A stretch of 19,124 bases of DNA from Treponema sp. (GCA_016292805.1 JAEDFM010000037.1:1-19124); one strand, 5' to 3'. Counted from the stretch's first letter, positions 8,742 through 17,136 are shown. The notes: generated by a model not told the origin, from the letters alone. Numbers and translations: made by a program.

Positions 8742-11700
8742 TTATCTTATTCTTACTTCAGATACTGCAGAAGTACCATCTGCAAAGTGAGCTACAATTA
8801 CATAATACTTTCCTGATGGGATGTCCGAAATATCAACAGTATAAAGAAGCTGCTCAGAATCACCTATTTTTGATGGAGTTAAAATTTTTGTATTTTTTAC
8901 ATCTTCCTCATATACATGTTGATCCCATAAAACCGCATTCATATCAGCTGAAACAGATTTATCTGTCCAATTATTATCACTTACTAATGTTTGTACTAAA
9001 ACAGGTTGATCAACATAAAGAACAACATCCTTTTCCGAAATATTTCCATCAAATGTAGAAGTATAATATTCAAATAAAGCCCCAAGACCTTCTTTTAATT
9101 CCTTTGCTATACATGATGTTATACTAAAACTACTACCACTGGCATAAAAATAATATGGTGTAACAGTCTGTGAATATTGACTACATGTTATAGTGTTTGT
9201 TCCATCCTCATGACTCAAAAGTGCCCCATAATCATCAGTAACCGGATGTTTTAATCTATCACTCCAATAATATGAGGTAGCAAGTCCAGAATTTGAATGA
9301 TAATAAAATTTATAAAATTTATTATAGTAGGAATCATTTTTTGTTGTTACAGGTTCTACACCTTTTGAATTTGGAATCTCACTATACACCAACTGTTGTT
9401 TTTCTGTACTTTTAGTAGTACCTGTATAGACAGGAACATCTCCAAATACTTTTTTCCAAACTTTGTTATTAACATCATACACTTGCAAAGTTGCATTTGA
9501 ATGATAAATTTTAGAAGAATCTGGCATCGTAATCGAATCATTATCTATAACAGGTTGAGTTAATGTGCTAAACTTTGATTTTTTAAAATAAATAATCGCA
9601 GAGGAATTAGTATTTCCAAAAACATCTGTCGCCTCAAGACAAATTACATAATCTTTATTTGGAAGTGTTCTAATTGGAATTTTTACTTTAGTTTTATCAG
9701 TATTACTATAATAGTAAGCTGGTAAGACAGTAAAAGTTTTTATTCTCTCTTTAGTCAGAGTATCTTGTTCTGATAATTTTATTGCGTAGTTGGCATCTGA
9801 ATGATCATAGCTATTATACAAATCATTGTTTATTCCACTATAACTGTACTCACAATAATAACATTTTATTGAAGAATCATTTATTTCAGCTTTACTTTCT
9901 GGAGCATTTAGAATTAAATAATCACCTGTTCCATCTATTGTAAAATAACTAGCATCAAAAACAGGAACTTTGTTATAAAGTATATCTGATGTATCAACAA
10001 ACAGAGGATCACTTGTTTTTATTTTTCCATTTTTCTCACCTATAAGTAAAATTGTATATATCTGGTTATATAACACATCTACATCAACTACAGTATTAAG
10101 ACTCTTGCTTCCTTTTGAAAAGCCTGAATATTGTTTATCACCTGTTGTTTGTTTATCACATTGAATATATAAATTATCAAAATCATTTTCATCAACATTA
10201 ACAATCAAGTCATATTTTCCAGACATTAATCCCTTTGATTTAAATGATGTTGAAACTTCAGGTAATTTAATACTGTTATCCACAATAAGATTATTTTTCT
10301 CTGTCGCGTATTTATTTACTTGACTACTATAATATTGTTTATATCCACCTAACGACTGGTTATATGCAGAAATGTCATATTCAATTAAAGACTTTACAAA
10401 GAATTCAACTTTATTTTGACCGTTATAGAAATTATCCGATGGAATTCTTACTGAAAAAGTTGGTTCATAAGAGCCATCCGAGCTGCCATCAGCTAATTTT
10501 GCACTCGAAAAAATCAGTCCATCATAATTATTTTTACTATAATATACATAATATTTCTGTGTATAACCAGGTAAAAGACAATCAGATGAATTCAATGTAA
10601 CATTAAGAATATCACCATCAAAATCAGCCTTTATTAATTTAGGAGCTTTTAGTTTTACACCATATAAAGATCGAGAATTATCAGCTTGATCATATGCTAT
10701 AATTTTTAAATAATAATCTTTAGTTTCATCCAAATAAGGAATTGTATAAAAGAATTGTAAATTTGAACTAGAATCAAATGCTCCTGTATTTTGGGCTGTA
10801 TAATTTACCAAGCAATCATCTCGCTTTAATCGTCCAGAAGTATAACAATCATTTTTCTCTAATTCTTCGCGGTCTGTACTCCATTTTACTTCGTATTCAA
10901 AATCGTAACCATAAGAACTACTGTATGCCCTGTCCCCCTCATCCACATACCACATGTCTGATAAGTTAGCAAACCAAAAGATTGTATTTTTTACCGACTT
11001 AACAGAAGTTTCTCTAATATCACCACAGTTTATATTTTCTAATATATTATCAGCTGAACTATTCTTCGTGTAAAGCCTACTTGTTCCATATGCTGTAATT
11101 GATTTCTCAGATAATGCAAAAATATCTCCAGTACTTTTTGTAAATACAGTATCTTTGTTTATCCAATAAGTATTTAGATAAGTTGAATTGCAGTTATAAT
11201 CTTCAACAAAAAAATCCAATTTAACAATACCATCTTTGGAAGACTCCAATAAATATACAAAATCGCCTTCCCACTTACCCATACCTATAGAATTAAATTC
11301 TCCTTCAGCATATTTTTCAATAACCTGAGGTATAGATAATAAAGTAGGATTTTTATACCCCTCTTCAAGAATCAGATATTGAGATTCTGTAACTCTAATT
11401 TTATAAAGTTGAGAATTCTCGTCTGTTCCTTTTACATAAAGATGTACTTTTGAAGCATGATTTGTATAATAAGCGTCATCCTTCTCAATCCAATCATGCC
11501 AATCTTTATCCGAAAGAACTGTATTTTCCCCATTTTTTGCTTTAAGCAAATTTTCCTTTGTTGAGGCAAAGTATGTATTTTCTACGATTGGAGGCTGTTT
11601 TTCTCTATTAGAATTAATTCTATATTTAGCCGTATATATATTCTTTGAAGTAACACCATTTAAATCAACAACACTTCCATCTGTATTAACAGAAACTTGA

Positions 11701-13136
11701 ATTATTTTAGATTCGGTTGTTCCTCTTTCCATCAGATTACTGTCATATAATGGGACAATAGTAAGCATTGTATTATCATCTGAGAGCTCAGGAATGCCAA
11801 AACAATTTGTTACATCTAATCCTGTTAATAAATCTGTAAATAATAAATTTTTAAATACAACTTTATCATCCATTTTATAACCATAACAAAGATTATTTGA
11901 ATCAAGAAGTTTTACTGCGTCTGATGGAATTTCATTATCAAAAAATCTAAAGGAATCAATACCTATTTTGGAATTAAAAGTCATTTCTATTGGTGAATCA
12001 CAATTGACTCCAGAGTTAATATATTTTGGCTCAAAACCTATAATGTTTGGAATTAGAACTCCATCAGCCCTTATATTTATTCCAGCAGTATCATCTAAAA
12101 CTTTTATTGTAAGTTTATGAATATTTTTATTCTCTAAAACAATAGATTCTATTTCATCCGGTTCCGTAATTTCAAAAACAATATTACCGTCTATTGAACA
12201 ATATTGTTTATTTTCGTTATTTACATCTGGCTCTATAGTAACATCAGATGAACCAGCTGTAATATTCCAGTTAGTAAACTGATATCCATCATTTGCTTTA
12301 TAATTCACCTCAAAACTTTCACCAATACTAAAATACTTTGTTGCTGCAGGTGTAATTTCTCCATTTGTACAAGAAAAATAAATCTCTGTTTTTTCCAAAG
12401 TTGATTTATTTATTGTATATTCATAAATAAAATCATTTCCGATACAAATTTTATAATCTTCAGCAGGCACATAATAAAAATCTCCAGGTATAACAACCTT
12501 AATTTTTGATGTTGCAGATATATCTAGAAGATTATTTCTATCTGCCAAAATTGTAATTTCATTATCATGAAGTGAAGGAATTTTAAATACATTTTCAATA
12601 CCCTCTGAAGAAAGCAGATTTTCATCATTCATGGTTACAGAAATTCTTGACAAATCATTTTGATCCGATAGTTTTTTTGAAAATGTAATATATATAGTTG
12701 AATTTTTTTCTACACCTCCAGGCTGATTAACTGGAAGTTTATCCAATACAATTGGACGTTCATAGCAAAATGGCTTTATTTTTATTTCGTCTACAAATTT
12801 TTCTACGGTAACTTTTGTTTGTGCATCGTTCACATCATCAAAAGAAACAGCATCTGATGGCTCAGCTATCCATTTTACAAACTGATAACCACTATTACCT
12901 TCTGTATATGTAACATTAAAGGAATCAGTTACCTTTAATTTATTCAATGAATCCATTGATACAAATCCCTTATCTGCCTTTAAGACTATTGAGACAGTTG
13001 AAGAATTTGCATAATTAATTTTCTTTTCTATATCTTTTTTTAGATTATTTCCACTTAAAAAATTCTCACATCCGGTAAAAACTAAGCTAGCTGCAAGTAA
13101 AACTAAACCTGTAAAAAGAGTATAACTTTTTTTCAT
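8742..13136 (-). CDS. Very large putative surface lipoprotein with InlB B-repeat-like and Ig-like domains
   Basis: A 1464-residue protein with a lipoprotein signal: MKKSYTLFTGLVLLAASL followed by lipobox VFTGC, Cys23 predicted to be lipidated. Two related blocks (about 47-122 and 249-325) share the pattern Gly-x-Ile/Val...SF-V-Y...GYQF-x-W, as in divergent InlB B-repeat domains. Each is followed by an SbsA-like (Big_5) Ig-type segment, for example around GGVEKNSTIYITFSKKLS. The rest is Tyr-, Ser-, Asn- and Asp-rich and probably beta-rich, ending with a strand-rich tail (SGKYYVIVAHFADGTSAVSE). No enzymatic motif was seen; a surface or adhesive role is inference. The start has AGGAG (13143-13147) 6 bases upstream. 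The gene is clearly more AT-rich than argS behind it. The frame is intact throughout. Confidence 0.85.
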   Translation of the reverse strand: MKKSYTLFTGLVLLAASLVFTGCENFLSGNNLKKDIEKKINYANSSTVSIVLKADKGFVSMDSLNKLKVTDSFNVTYTEGNSGYQFVKWIAEPSDAVSFDDVNDAQTKVTVEKFVDEIKIKPFCYERPIVLDKLPVNQPGGVEKNSTIYITFSKKLSDQNDLSRISVTMNDENLLSSEGIENVFKIPSLHDNEITILADRNNLLDISATSKIKVVIPGDFYYVPAEDYKICIGNDFIYEYTINKSTLEKTEIYFSCTNGEITPAATKYFSIGESFEVNYKANDGYQFTNWNITAGSSDVTIEPDVNNENKQYCSIDGNIVFEITEPDEIESIVLENKNIHKLTIKVLDDTAGINIRADGVLIPNIIGFEPKYINSGVNCDSPIEMTFNSKIGIDSFRFFDNEIPSDAVKLLDSNNLCYGYKMDDKVVFKNLLFTDLLTGLDVTNCFGIPELSDDNTMLTIVPLYDSNLMERGTTESKIIQVSVNTDGSVVDLNGVTSKNIYTAKYRINSNREKQPPIVENTYFASTKENLLKAKNGENTVLSDKDWHDWIEKDDAYYTNHASKVHLYVKGTDENSQLYKIRVTESQYLILEEGYKNPTLLSIPQVIEKYAEGEFNSIGMGKWEGDFVYLLESSKDGIVKLDFFVEDYNCNSTYLNTYWINKDTVFTKSTGDIFALSEKSITAYGTSRLYTKNSSADNILENINCGDIRETSVKSVKNTIFWFANLSDMWYVDEGDRAYSSSYGYDFEYEVKWSTDREELEKNDCYTSGRLKRDDCLVNYTAQNTGAFDSSSNLQFFYTIPYLDETKDYYLKIIAYDQADNSRSLYGVKLKAPKLIKADFDGDILNVTLNSSDCLLPGYTQKYYVYYSKNNYDGLIFSSAKLADGSSDGSYEPTFSVRIPSDNFYNGQNKVEFFVKSLIEYDISAYNQSLGGYKQYYSSQVNKYATEKNNLIVDNSIKLPEVSTSFKSKGLMSGKYDLIVNVDENDFDNLYIQCDKQTTGDKQYSGFSKGSKSLNTVVDVDVLYNQIYTILLIGEKNGKIKTSDPLFVDTSDILYNKVPVFDASYFTIDGTGDYLILNAPESKAEINDSSIKCYYCEYSYSGINNDLYNSYDHSDANYAIKLSEQDTLTKERIKTFTVLPAYYYSNTDKTKVKIPIRTLPNKDYVICLEATDVFGNTNSSAIIYFKKSKFSTLTQPVIDNDSITMPDSSKIYHSNATLQVYDVNNKVWKKVFGDVPVYTGTTKSTEKQQLVYSEIPNSKGVEPVTTKNDSYYNKFYKFYYHSNSGLATSYYWSDRLKHPVTDDYGALLSHEDGTNTITCSQYSQTVTPYYFYASGSSFSITSCIAKELKEGLGALFEYYTSTFDGNISEKDVVLYVDQPVLVQTLVSDNNWTDKSVSADMNAVLWDQHVYEEDVKNTKILTPSKIGDSEQLLYTVDISDIPSGKYYVIVAHFADGTSAVSEVRIR

Positions 13137-13167
13137 AACTCTCTCCTTTTTTTTCTGTTTATTTACT

Positions 13168-13173
13168 ATTATA
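13168..13173 (-). promoter_or_regulatory. Possible -10 box for the large lipoprotein gene
   Basis: The minus strand reads a perfect TATAAT in the 58-base gap between argS and the lipoprotein gene, placing a start point about 25 bases upstream of the ATG and just ahead of its ribosome binding site. The sequence 17 bases farther up (AGAAAA) is a poor -35 box, so the promoter may be weak or activator-dependent. No terminator follows argS, so read-through from the argS promoter is also possible. Confidence 0.38.
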
Positions 13174-13194
13174 TATAGAAGTCTGTTTTATTTT

Positions 13195-15021
13195 CTACAT
13201 TTTTTCCAAATAAGGAACCAATACAAGATTCATAGCATTTTTAATTACCTGCAATGTACATTCAGCCAGATACAGGCGGGCACCTGCAAGTTTTGCGTCA
13301 CCGGCATTTACAATTGAACAAGTCTGGTAGAACTTGCTGAATGCTTTTGCTGTTTCGTAAACATAAGCGGCAACTCCACTTGGGTCCAGATTTTCAGCTG
13401 CTTTTTCAATTACTACTGGATAGTCGCCAAGAAGCTTAATAAGTTCCCATTCATCTGGAGCTGTAAGCATAGCAACTGCTTCATCAGAAGAATCCGACTC
13501 AATTCCAGCTTCGCCTGCTTTTCCAAGAATTGAATTGATGCGGGCACCCATGTACTGCAAGTAAGGACCTGTATTTCCGTTGAAGCTTAAGCTTTCTGCT
13601 GGATTAAACAACATGTCCTTAATTGGAGTTGCCTGCAGCATATAATAATGCAAAGCGCCAAGTGCTACTTTTTCTGCAACTTCATCTGCATCACCAACCT
13701 GTTGGTCGCGACCACGTTCCTTAATGGCAGCAAGTGCATCTGCATGTAATGAATCTACTAAATCATCAGCATCAACAACTGTACCTTCACGGCTCTTCAT
13801 ACGACCGCTAGGAAGATTTACAAGACCATAGCTAAGGTGGAACAATTTATCTGCCCAGTCAAATCCAAGTTTTTTTAGAATATGGAACAAAATCTTAAAG
13901 TGATAGTTCTGTTCAGAAGCAACAACATAAACAAGCTGATTGAAAGCCCAGTCTGAATGACGGCTGATTGCTGTACCAATATCCTGTGTAATGTAAACAG
14001 AAGTACCATCCTTACGAAGAAGAACTTTTTCATGATTGTCTTCATCTTTACCTTTTCCAACAACATCAGTTACATCAATACGAACCGAACCGTCTTCTGC
14101 CTTAAAGAATACGCCTTTTTCCAATCCCTTTAAGATTTCGTCTTTACCTTTAAGATAAGTTTCGCTTTCAAAATAATATTTATCAAAACTGATTCCAGTG
14201 CGTTGGTAAGTTTCTTTTACACCATCAAAAGTCCATTTGTTCATCATTTCCCAAAGCTTGTGAACTTCTGGATCTCCGGCTTCCCATTTAATAAGCATGT
14301 CTTCTGCCATCTGGTTTGCTTCTGGATGAGCAGTTTCTGGCTTGTCTTTTTCACCTTTAAGATATTTATCAAATTCTACGTAACACTGTCCTACAAAGTG
14401 GTCGCCTTTCATTCCCAAAGTTTCTGGAGTTTCGCCTTTAGCTTCGTGGAACATTTTATAGGCAAGCATAGATTTACAAATATGAACACCGCGGTTATTA
14501 ATCAAATCTACCTTGTAAACATCTGCACCGGCAGCCTTAAGAATACGGCTAACAGATTCACCAAGAGCATCGTTACGGATGTGACCAAGGTGAAGTGGTT
14601 TATTTGTATTTGGTGATGAAAATTCAATCATTACCTTGCGGCCTTCAAGTGGCTTTTTACCAGACTGATTGAATGAACCGTATGATTCACCCTGCACTTT
14701 TACTGCTGCAAGAATTGGACCTGCGGCATTTGCTTTATCAAGCTTAATATTTACATAAGGACCAACTGCAAGAACCTTTCCTAATGAACAATCTGAAGCC
14801 GCAATTTCTGCCACTCCAGCTGCAATCTGAGGAGGTGCCATACGAAGAGATTTTGCAAATGCAAACATTGGAGAACCTAAATCTCCCATTTCTGGATTTG
14901 GAGCATTCTGAACAACAATGGAGTCAGCCTTAACTTCCTCTGCTTCAATACCCTTCTGCTTAATAAATTCGTTTACTGCCTTTGCAACAATTTCTTTAAA
15001 TTCTGTTTTAGCGTCTGCCAT
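13195..15021 (-). CDS. argS: Arginine--tRNA ligase
   Basis: A 608-residue class I aminoacyl-tRNA synthetase that charges tRNA-Arg in the cytoplasm. The N-terminal additional domain (about 1-110) precedes the Rossmann catalytic core, whose HIGH-type motif is HLGH (144-147) within SSPNTNKPLHLGHIRND, a strong ArgS signature. The KMSKS counterpart is GRMKSREGT (406-414), degenerate as is usual in this family. A DALR anticodon-binding domain fills the C-terminal part (about 480-608), preceded by SFNGNTGPYLQYM. Length is within the family's range. The ATG at 15019-15021 has GAGGT (15029-15033) 7 bases upstream and a good promoter behind it. It is divergent from the EIIA gene, which shares its upstream spacer. 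Confidence 0.97.
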   Translation of the reverse strand: MADAKTEFKEIVAKAVNEFIKQKGIEAEEVKADSIVVQNAPNPEMGDLGSPMFAFAKSLRMAPPQIAAGVAEIAASDCSLGKVLAVGPYVNIKLDKANAAGPILAAVKVQGESYGSFNQSGKKPLEGRKVMIEFSSPNTNKPLHLGHIRNDALGESVSRILKAAGADVYKVDLINNRGVHICKSMLAYKMFHEAKGETPETLGMKGDHFVGQCYVEFDKYLKGEKDKPETAHPEANQMAEDMLIKWEAGDPEVHKLWEMMNKWTFDGVKETYQRTGISFDKYYFESETYLKGKDEILKGLEKGVFFKAEDGSVRIDVTDVVGKGKDEDNHEKVLLRKDGTSVYITQDIGTAISRHSDWAFNQLVYVVASEQNYHFKILFHILKKLGFDWADKLFHLSYGLVNLPSGRMKSREGTVVDADDLVDSLHADALAAIKERGRDQQVGDADEVAEKVALGALHYYMLQATPIKDMLFNPAESLSFNGNTGPYLQYMGARINSILGKAGEAGIESDSSDEAVAMLTAPDEWELIKLLGDYPVVIEKAAENLDPSGVAAYVYETAKAFSKFYQTCSIVNAGDAKLAGARLYLAECTLQVIKNAMNLVLVPYLEKM

Positions 15022-15042
15022 ATAATATACCTCAACTCTACC

Positions 15043-15071
15043 ATTATAGCGTTTTTTTTAACGATTCTCAA
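15043..15071 (-). promoter_or_regulatory. Sigma70-type promoter of argS
   Basis: Read on the minus strand, TTGAGA (15066-15071) is followed after exactly 17 bases by TATAAT (15043-15048). The start point would fall near 15036, giving a leader of about 15 bases that just contains the GAGGT ribosome binding site. No T-box leader is present in this short distance. Confidence 0.75.
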
Positions 15072-15079
15072 TCATTTGT

Positions 15080-15106
15080 AAAAAATGAGGTCTGTCCCCT
15101 TTTTTT
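15080..15106. repeat. Imperfect palindrome with a GGGGACAGACC core
   Basis: The minus strand reads GGGGACAGACCTC flanked by A-rich and T-rich arms; on the plus strand AAAAAATGAGG can pair imperfectly with CCCCTTTTTTT around TCTGT. The shape resembles REP-type elements with a GGGGTCTGTCCCC core seen in many bacterial genomes, with one arm decayed. It lies between the two divergent promoters. It might also act as a weak transcription barrier. Confidence 0.4.
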
Positions 15107-15158
15107 CAAATACTTGACTCATAGGTAAATTTACTCACTTTTTTAGATGCTTTTAATC

Positions 15159-15187
15159 TTGACAATCGTGGCAAGGGGAAATATTAT
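15159..15187 (+). promoter_or_regulatory. Near-consensus sigma70 promoter of the EIIA gene
   Basis: TTGACA (15159-15164) is a perfect -35 box, followed after 17 bases by TATTAT (15182-15187), one base off consensus. The expected start point, about 7 bases after the -10, coincides with the A of the ATG at 15194, so the transcript would have essentially no leader. The only purine-rich stretch, AAGGGG (15173-15178), lies 15 bases before the ATG and inside the promoter spacer, so it would not be transcribed. A 10-bp perfect palindrome GTAAATTTAC (15125-15134) just upstream could be an operator but is unproven. Confidence 0.7.
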
Positions 15188-15193
15188 AAAAAT

Positions 15194-15640
15194 ATGGACT
15201 TAAGAACAGTATTAACAACAGACACAGTAAACCTTCACTTAAAGGGAACAACAAAAGAAGAAATCGTTGACGAAATGCTTGACGTTTTATATAAAGCAGG
15301 CAAAGTTTCAGACAAAGCTGCAGCTCGCGAATGTGTATTAGACCGGGAACGCAAAATGTCTACAGGTATGAAACATGGAATCGCTATTCCTCATGGAAAA
15401 ACAGATACAGTAACAGACTTAGTTGCATGTATTGGTATTTCTGATAATCCAGTTGATTTTGATTCATTGGATCAGGAACCATGCCGTATCTTCATTATGA
15501 CATTGTCTCCAGTTAATAAGACTGGTCCACATCTTCAGTTCCTGGCAGAAGTAAGCTTGTTATTTAAGAGCCCAGAAAAACGCCAGGAAATTCTTGATAC
15601 ACAGGATAAAGCTGAAGTTATCAGAATTTTGACAGAATAG
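15194..15640 (+). CDS. PTS EIIA domain protein, PtsN/fructose type
   Basis: A 148-residue single-domain phosphotransferase EIIA of the fructose/mannitol/nitrogen class (Pfam PTS_EIIA_2). The expected phosphorylated histidine is His67 in GIAIPHGKT, which matches the family active-site motif; MKHG just before it and PVNKTGPHLQFLAEV further on are also typical. No EIIB or EIIC domain is fused or adjacent, so a regulatory PtsN-like role, taking phosphate from NPr/HPr, is more likely than sugar uptake, though that is inference. The start is unambiguous by homology, yet no ribosome binding site lies at a normal distance; the promoter suggests leaderless expression. A terminator follows 25 bases after the stop. 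Confidence 0.88.
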   Translation: MDLRTVLTTDTVNLHLKGTTKEEIVDEMLDVLYKAGKVSDKAAARECVLDRERKMSTGMKHGIAIPHGKTDTVTDLVACIGISDNPVDFDSLDQEPCRIFIMTLSPVNKTGPHLQFLAEVSLLFKSPEKRQEILDTQDKAEVIRILTE

Positions 15641-15663
15641 AGCTACACAAGTAGATTTTATAC

Positions 15664-15697
15664 AACGGTAGGCGATTTTTCTCCTACCGTTTTTTTT
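15664..15697 (+). terminator. Rho-independent terminator after the EIIA gene
   Basis: ACGGTAGG (15665-15672) pairs perfectly with CCTACCGT (15683-15690), extended by an A-T pair, with a 10-base T-rich loop and a run of eight T. The next gene starts only 17 bases after the T-run, so expression of that gene needs read-through or a promoter overlapping this hairpin. Confidence 0.88.
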
Positions 15698-15713
15698 ATT
15701 TAGGAAATGTAAT

Positions 15714-16205
15714 ATGAAATTAGATCCAGTATTCACAGTAAAAAACAACAAACTTTATAAAATTGCAGATGATTCACAGGTTGAAGTAAGTTCACTTAAA
15801 AGAGTAGATATTCCCTGGTCTACAATCGAACTTTCACCAGAATCATATAACGAAGAATATCTGGCTAATTTAAGGGAAGAATTAAAGCCTCTTGATGAAA
15901 CAGAAAGCTTTGTTTATTTAGCTCCAAAAGTTGATAAAGCTCTTAACACTCCAGAAGATATTGAACTCTATGTAAACGCTTTTAATCATTGTGCACGCCG
16001 TATTAAGGACTGCCAATGTGTTGCTGGAATTGAATTACCAGCAGAAGTTCTTTCTAAAGGCACTACAGAAGATTCAGCTATGATTTGGTTCATGGAAACA
16101 CTTGCAAAAAAGCACGGTCAGTATGTTTATTTTGCAGCCGAAGAAGCTGTAAAAAATCTGAACCTGGCAGATAAACTGCAAAATCTTGCAATTGTTATAT
16201 ATTAA
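15714..16205 (+). CDS. Protein of unknown function, 163 residues
   Basis: Not recognised. The protein is acidic and soluble, with no signal peptide or membrane segment. The order of elements, VDIPWSTIELSPESYNEEYL, then a helix, then ESFVYLAPKV, another helix and CVAGIELP, resembles the first beta/alpha units of a TIM-barrel such as glycoside hydrolase family 5 (W-x-x-IEP...Y...YL..L). The chain is far too short for a full barrel and I saw no clear catalytic pair, so this is only a structural hint. AGGAAA (15702-15707) precedes the ATG by 6 bases. It is an intact gene with codon use like its neighbours, between the EIIA gene and a lytic transglycosylase, both on the same strand. The terminator upstream argues against tight cotranscription with the EIIA gene. 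Confidence 0.75.
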   Translation: MKLDPVFTVKNNKLYKIADDSQVEVSSLKRVDIPWSTIELSPESYNEEYLANLREELKPLDETESFVYLAPKVDKALNTPEDIELYVNAFNHCARRIKDCQCVAGIELPAEVLSKGTTEDSAMIWFMETLAKKHGQYVYFAAEEAVKNLNLADKLQNLAIVIY

Positions 16206-16280
16206 AACGCAATATTTGCGATAAACCGTAACATTTGCAAGAAAATAACATAATTTTAGCACTTTTTCCTCAAATTTCTC

Positions 16281-16309
16281 TTGTACATTTTTTTCATTTA
16301 TGCCATTAT
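16281..16309 (+). promoter_or_regulatory. Possible promoter of the lytic transglycosylase gene
   Basis: TTGTAC (16281-16286) is followed after 17 bases by CATTAT (16304-16309), preceded by TG at 16301-16302 in the position of an extended -10. The start point would lie near 16316, downstream of the first possible ATG (16300) but upstream of the second (16348), which bears on the choice of start codon. Individual boxes are imperfect. Confidence 0.35.
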
Positions 16310-16347
16310 CTATCTCAAGATTTATACATGAAGGATTTATAGCCGGA

Positions 16348-17136
16348 ATGACAAAAACAAATGAAACAAATAATTTAACAGCAACTTGTTGTTTTACTTG
16401 TATCATGAGCTTTTTACTTGTTGCAGCCGCACTTCTGATTTATTTCTTAGTTCCAACTGATACAAAAGTTGCAGAAACAGGAATGGTATCTGAACCTCCA
16501 GTTTTATATGTGGATCTTACAGATGATTCAGAAGATGATCTTTCTGTTGAATTTCAGGATTACTTTACTGAAGTAAAATTGAGTAAAGGAATTGATGATG
16601 GTTTAACATTATACCGTCAGCCACTTTCAAGAGCTGCAGTTGAATGGTTTTACTATCAGATTACAGGTAACAAAAGCGTTACACAGGCAATTCTTTCTGA
16701 AGCCGATAAGAATAATATTCCACTTTCGCTGGCATTTTCTTTGGCTCACACAGAAAGCAATTACAAAGTAACAGCTACAAATAAAAATAGAAATAACACA
16801 ATCGATCGTGGTTTATTCCAGTTAAACAGTAATTCTTTTCCTGGTTTGACTGAAGAAGACTTTTTTGATCCTTTTGTTAGTTCTAAATATGGTATGTCAC
16901 ATCTTAGATTTTGCTTGAACACTGCTGGTAACGAAGTTTCCGCATTGGCTATGTACAATGCAGGTACAAACAGAGTTCGTTCCAACAGTACCCCACAGAC
17001 AACTTTGAATTATGTGGGAAACATTATCTCATACCAGAAAACGCTGGATCAGATGTTTGCTGACCAGGTGACCGCGTATTTTGATACACCAATTAATACT
17101 GGTATATCAGTAGCTTACGCCGGAACCAAGCGTTAA
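16348..17136 (+). CDS. Membrane-anchored lytic transglycosylase (SLT domain)
   Basis: A 262-residue protein with an N-terminal hydrophobic anchor (about residues 13-35), an acidic spacer, and a C-terminal SLT domain acting on peptidoglycan in the periplasm. It cleaves between N-acetylmuramic acid and N-acetylglucosamine, forming 1,6-anhydro ends. Family motifs appear in order: AHTESNY with the catalytic Glu (residue 136), RGLFQLNS, and ALAMYNAG. Cysteines in the anchor region do not form a lipobox I trust. I prefer the ATG at 16348, with AAGGA (16331-16335) upstream at a long 12 bases, over the in-frame ATG at 16300, which has no ribosome binding site and overlaps a possible promoter; the longer form would add 16 residues. 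A strong terminator follows. Confidence 0.88.
   Translation: MTKTNETNNLTATCCFTCIMSFLLVAAALLIYFLVPTDTKVAETGMVSEPPVLYVDLTDDSEDDLSVEFQDYFTEVKLSKGIDDGLTLYRQPLSRAAVEWFYYQITGNKSVTQAILSEADKNNIPLSLAFSLAHTESNYKVTATNKNRNNTIDRGLFQLNSNSFPGLTEEDFFDPFVSSKYGMSHLRFCLNTAGNEVSALAMYNAGTNRVRSNSTPQTTLNYVGNIISYQKTLDQMFADQVTAYFDTPINTGISVAYAGTKR

Noticed and set aside
14203..14616. 137-residue plus-strand open frame opposite argS
   Set aside because: It is antisense to the conserved catalytic core of argS, its product is Phe/His-rich with no family features, and it has no supporting start signals.
15641..15713. Hairpin before the unknown gene considered as a riboswitch or attenuator leader
   Set aside because: It is a simple 8-9 bp stem with a T-run directly after an upstream stop codon and has no alternative pairing or conserved aptamer sequence; an ordinary terminator explains it.
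16208..16220. CGCAA-TAT-TTGCG hairpin after the unknown 163-residue gene
   Set aside because: The 5-bp stem with a 3-base loop lacks a T-tract, so there is not enough to call it a terminator or operator.
16074..16406. 110-residue minus-strand open frame over the gap before the lytic transglycosylase
   Set aside because: It overlaps the ends of two supported plus-strand genes and gives a Val/Ile/Cys-rich product without recognisable features.
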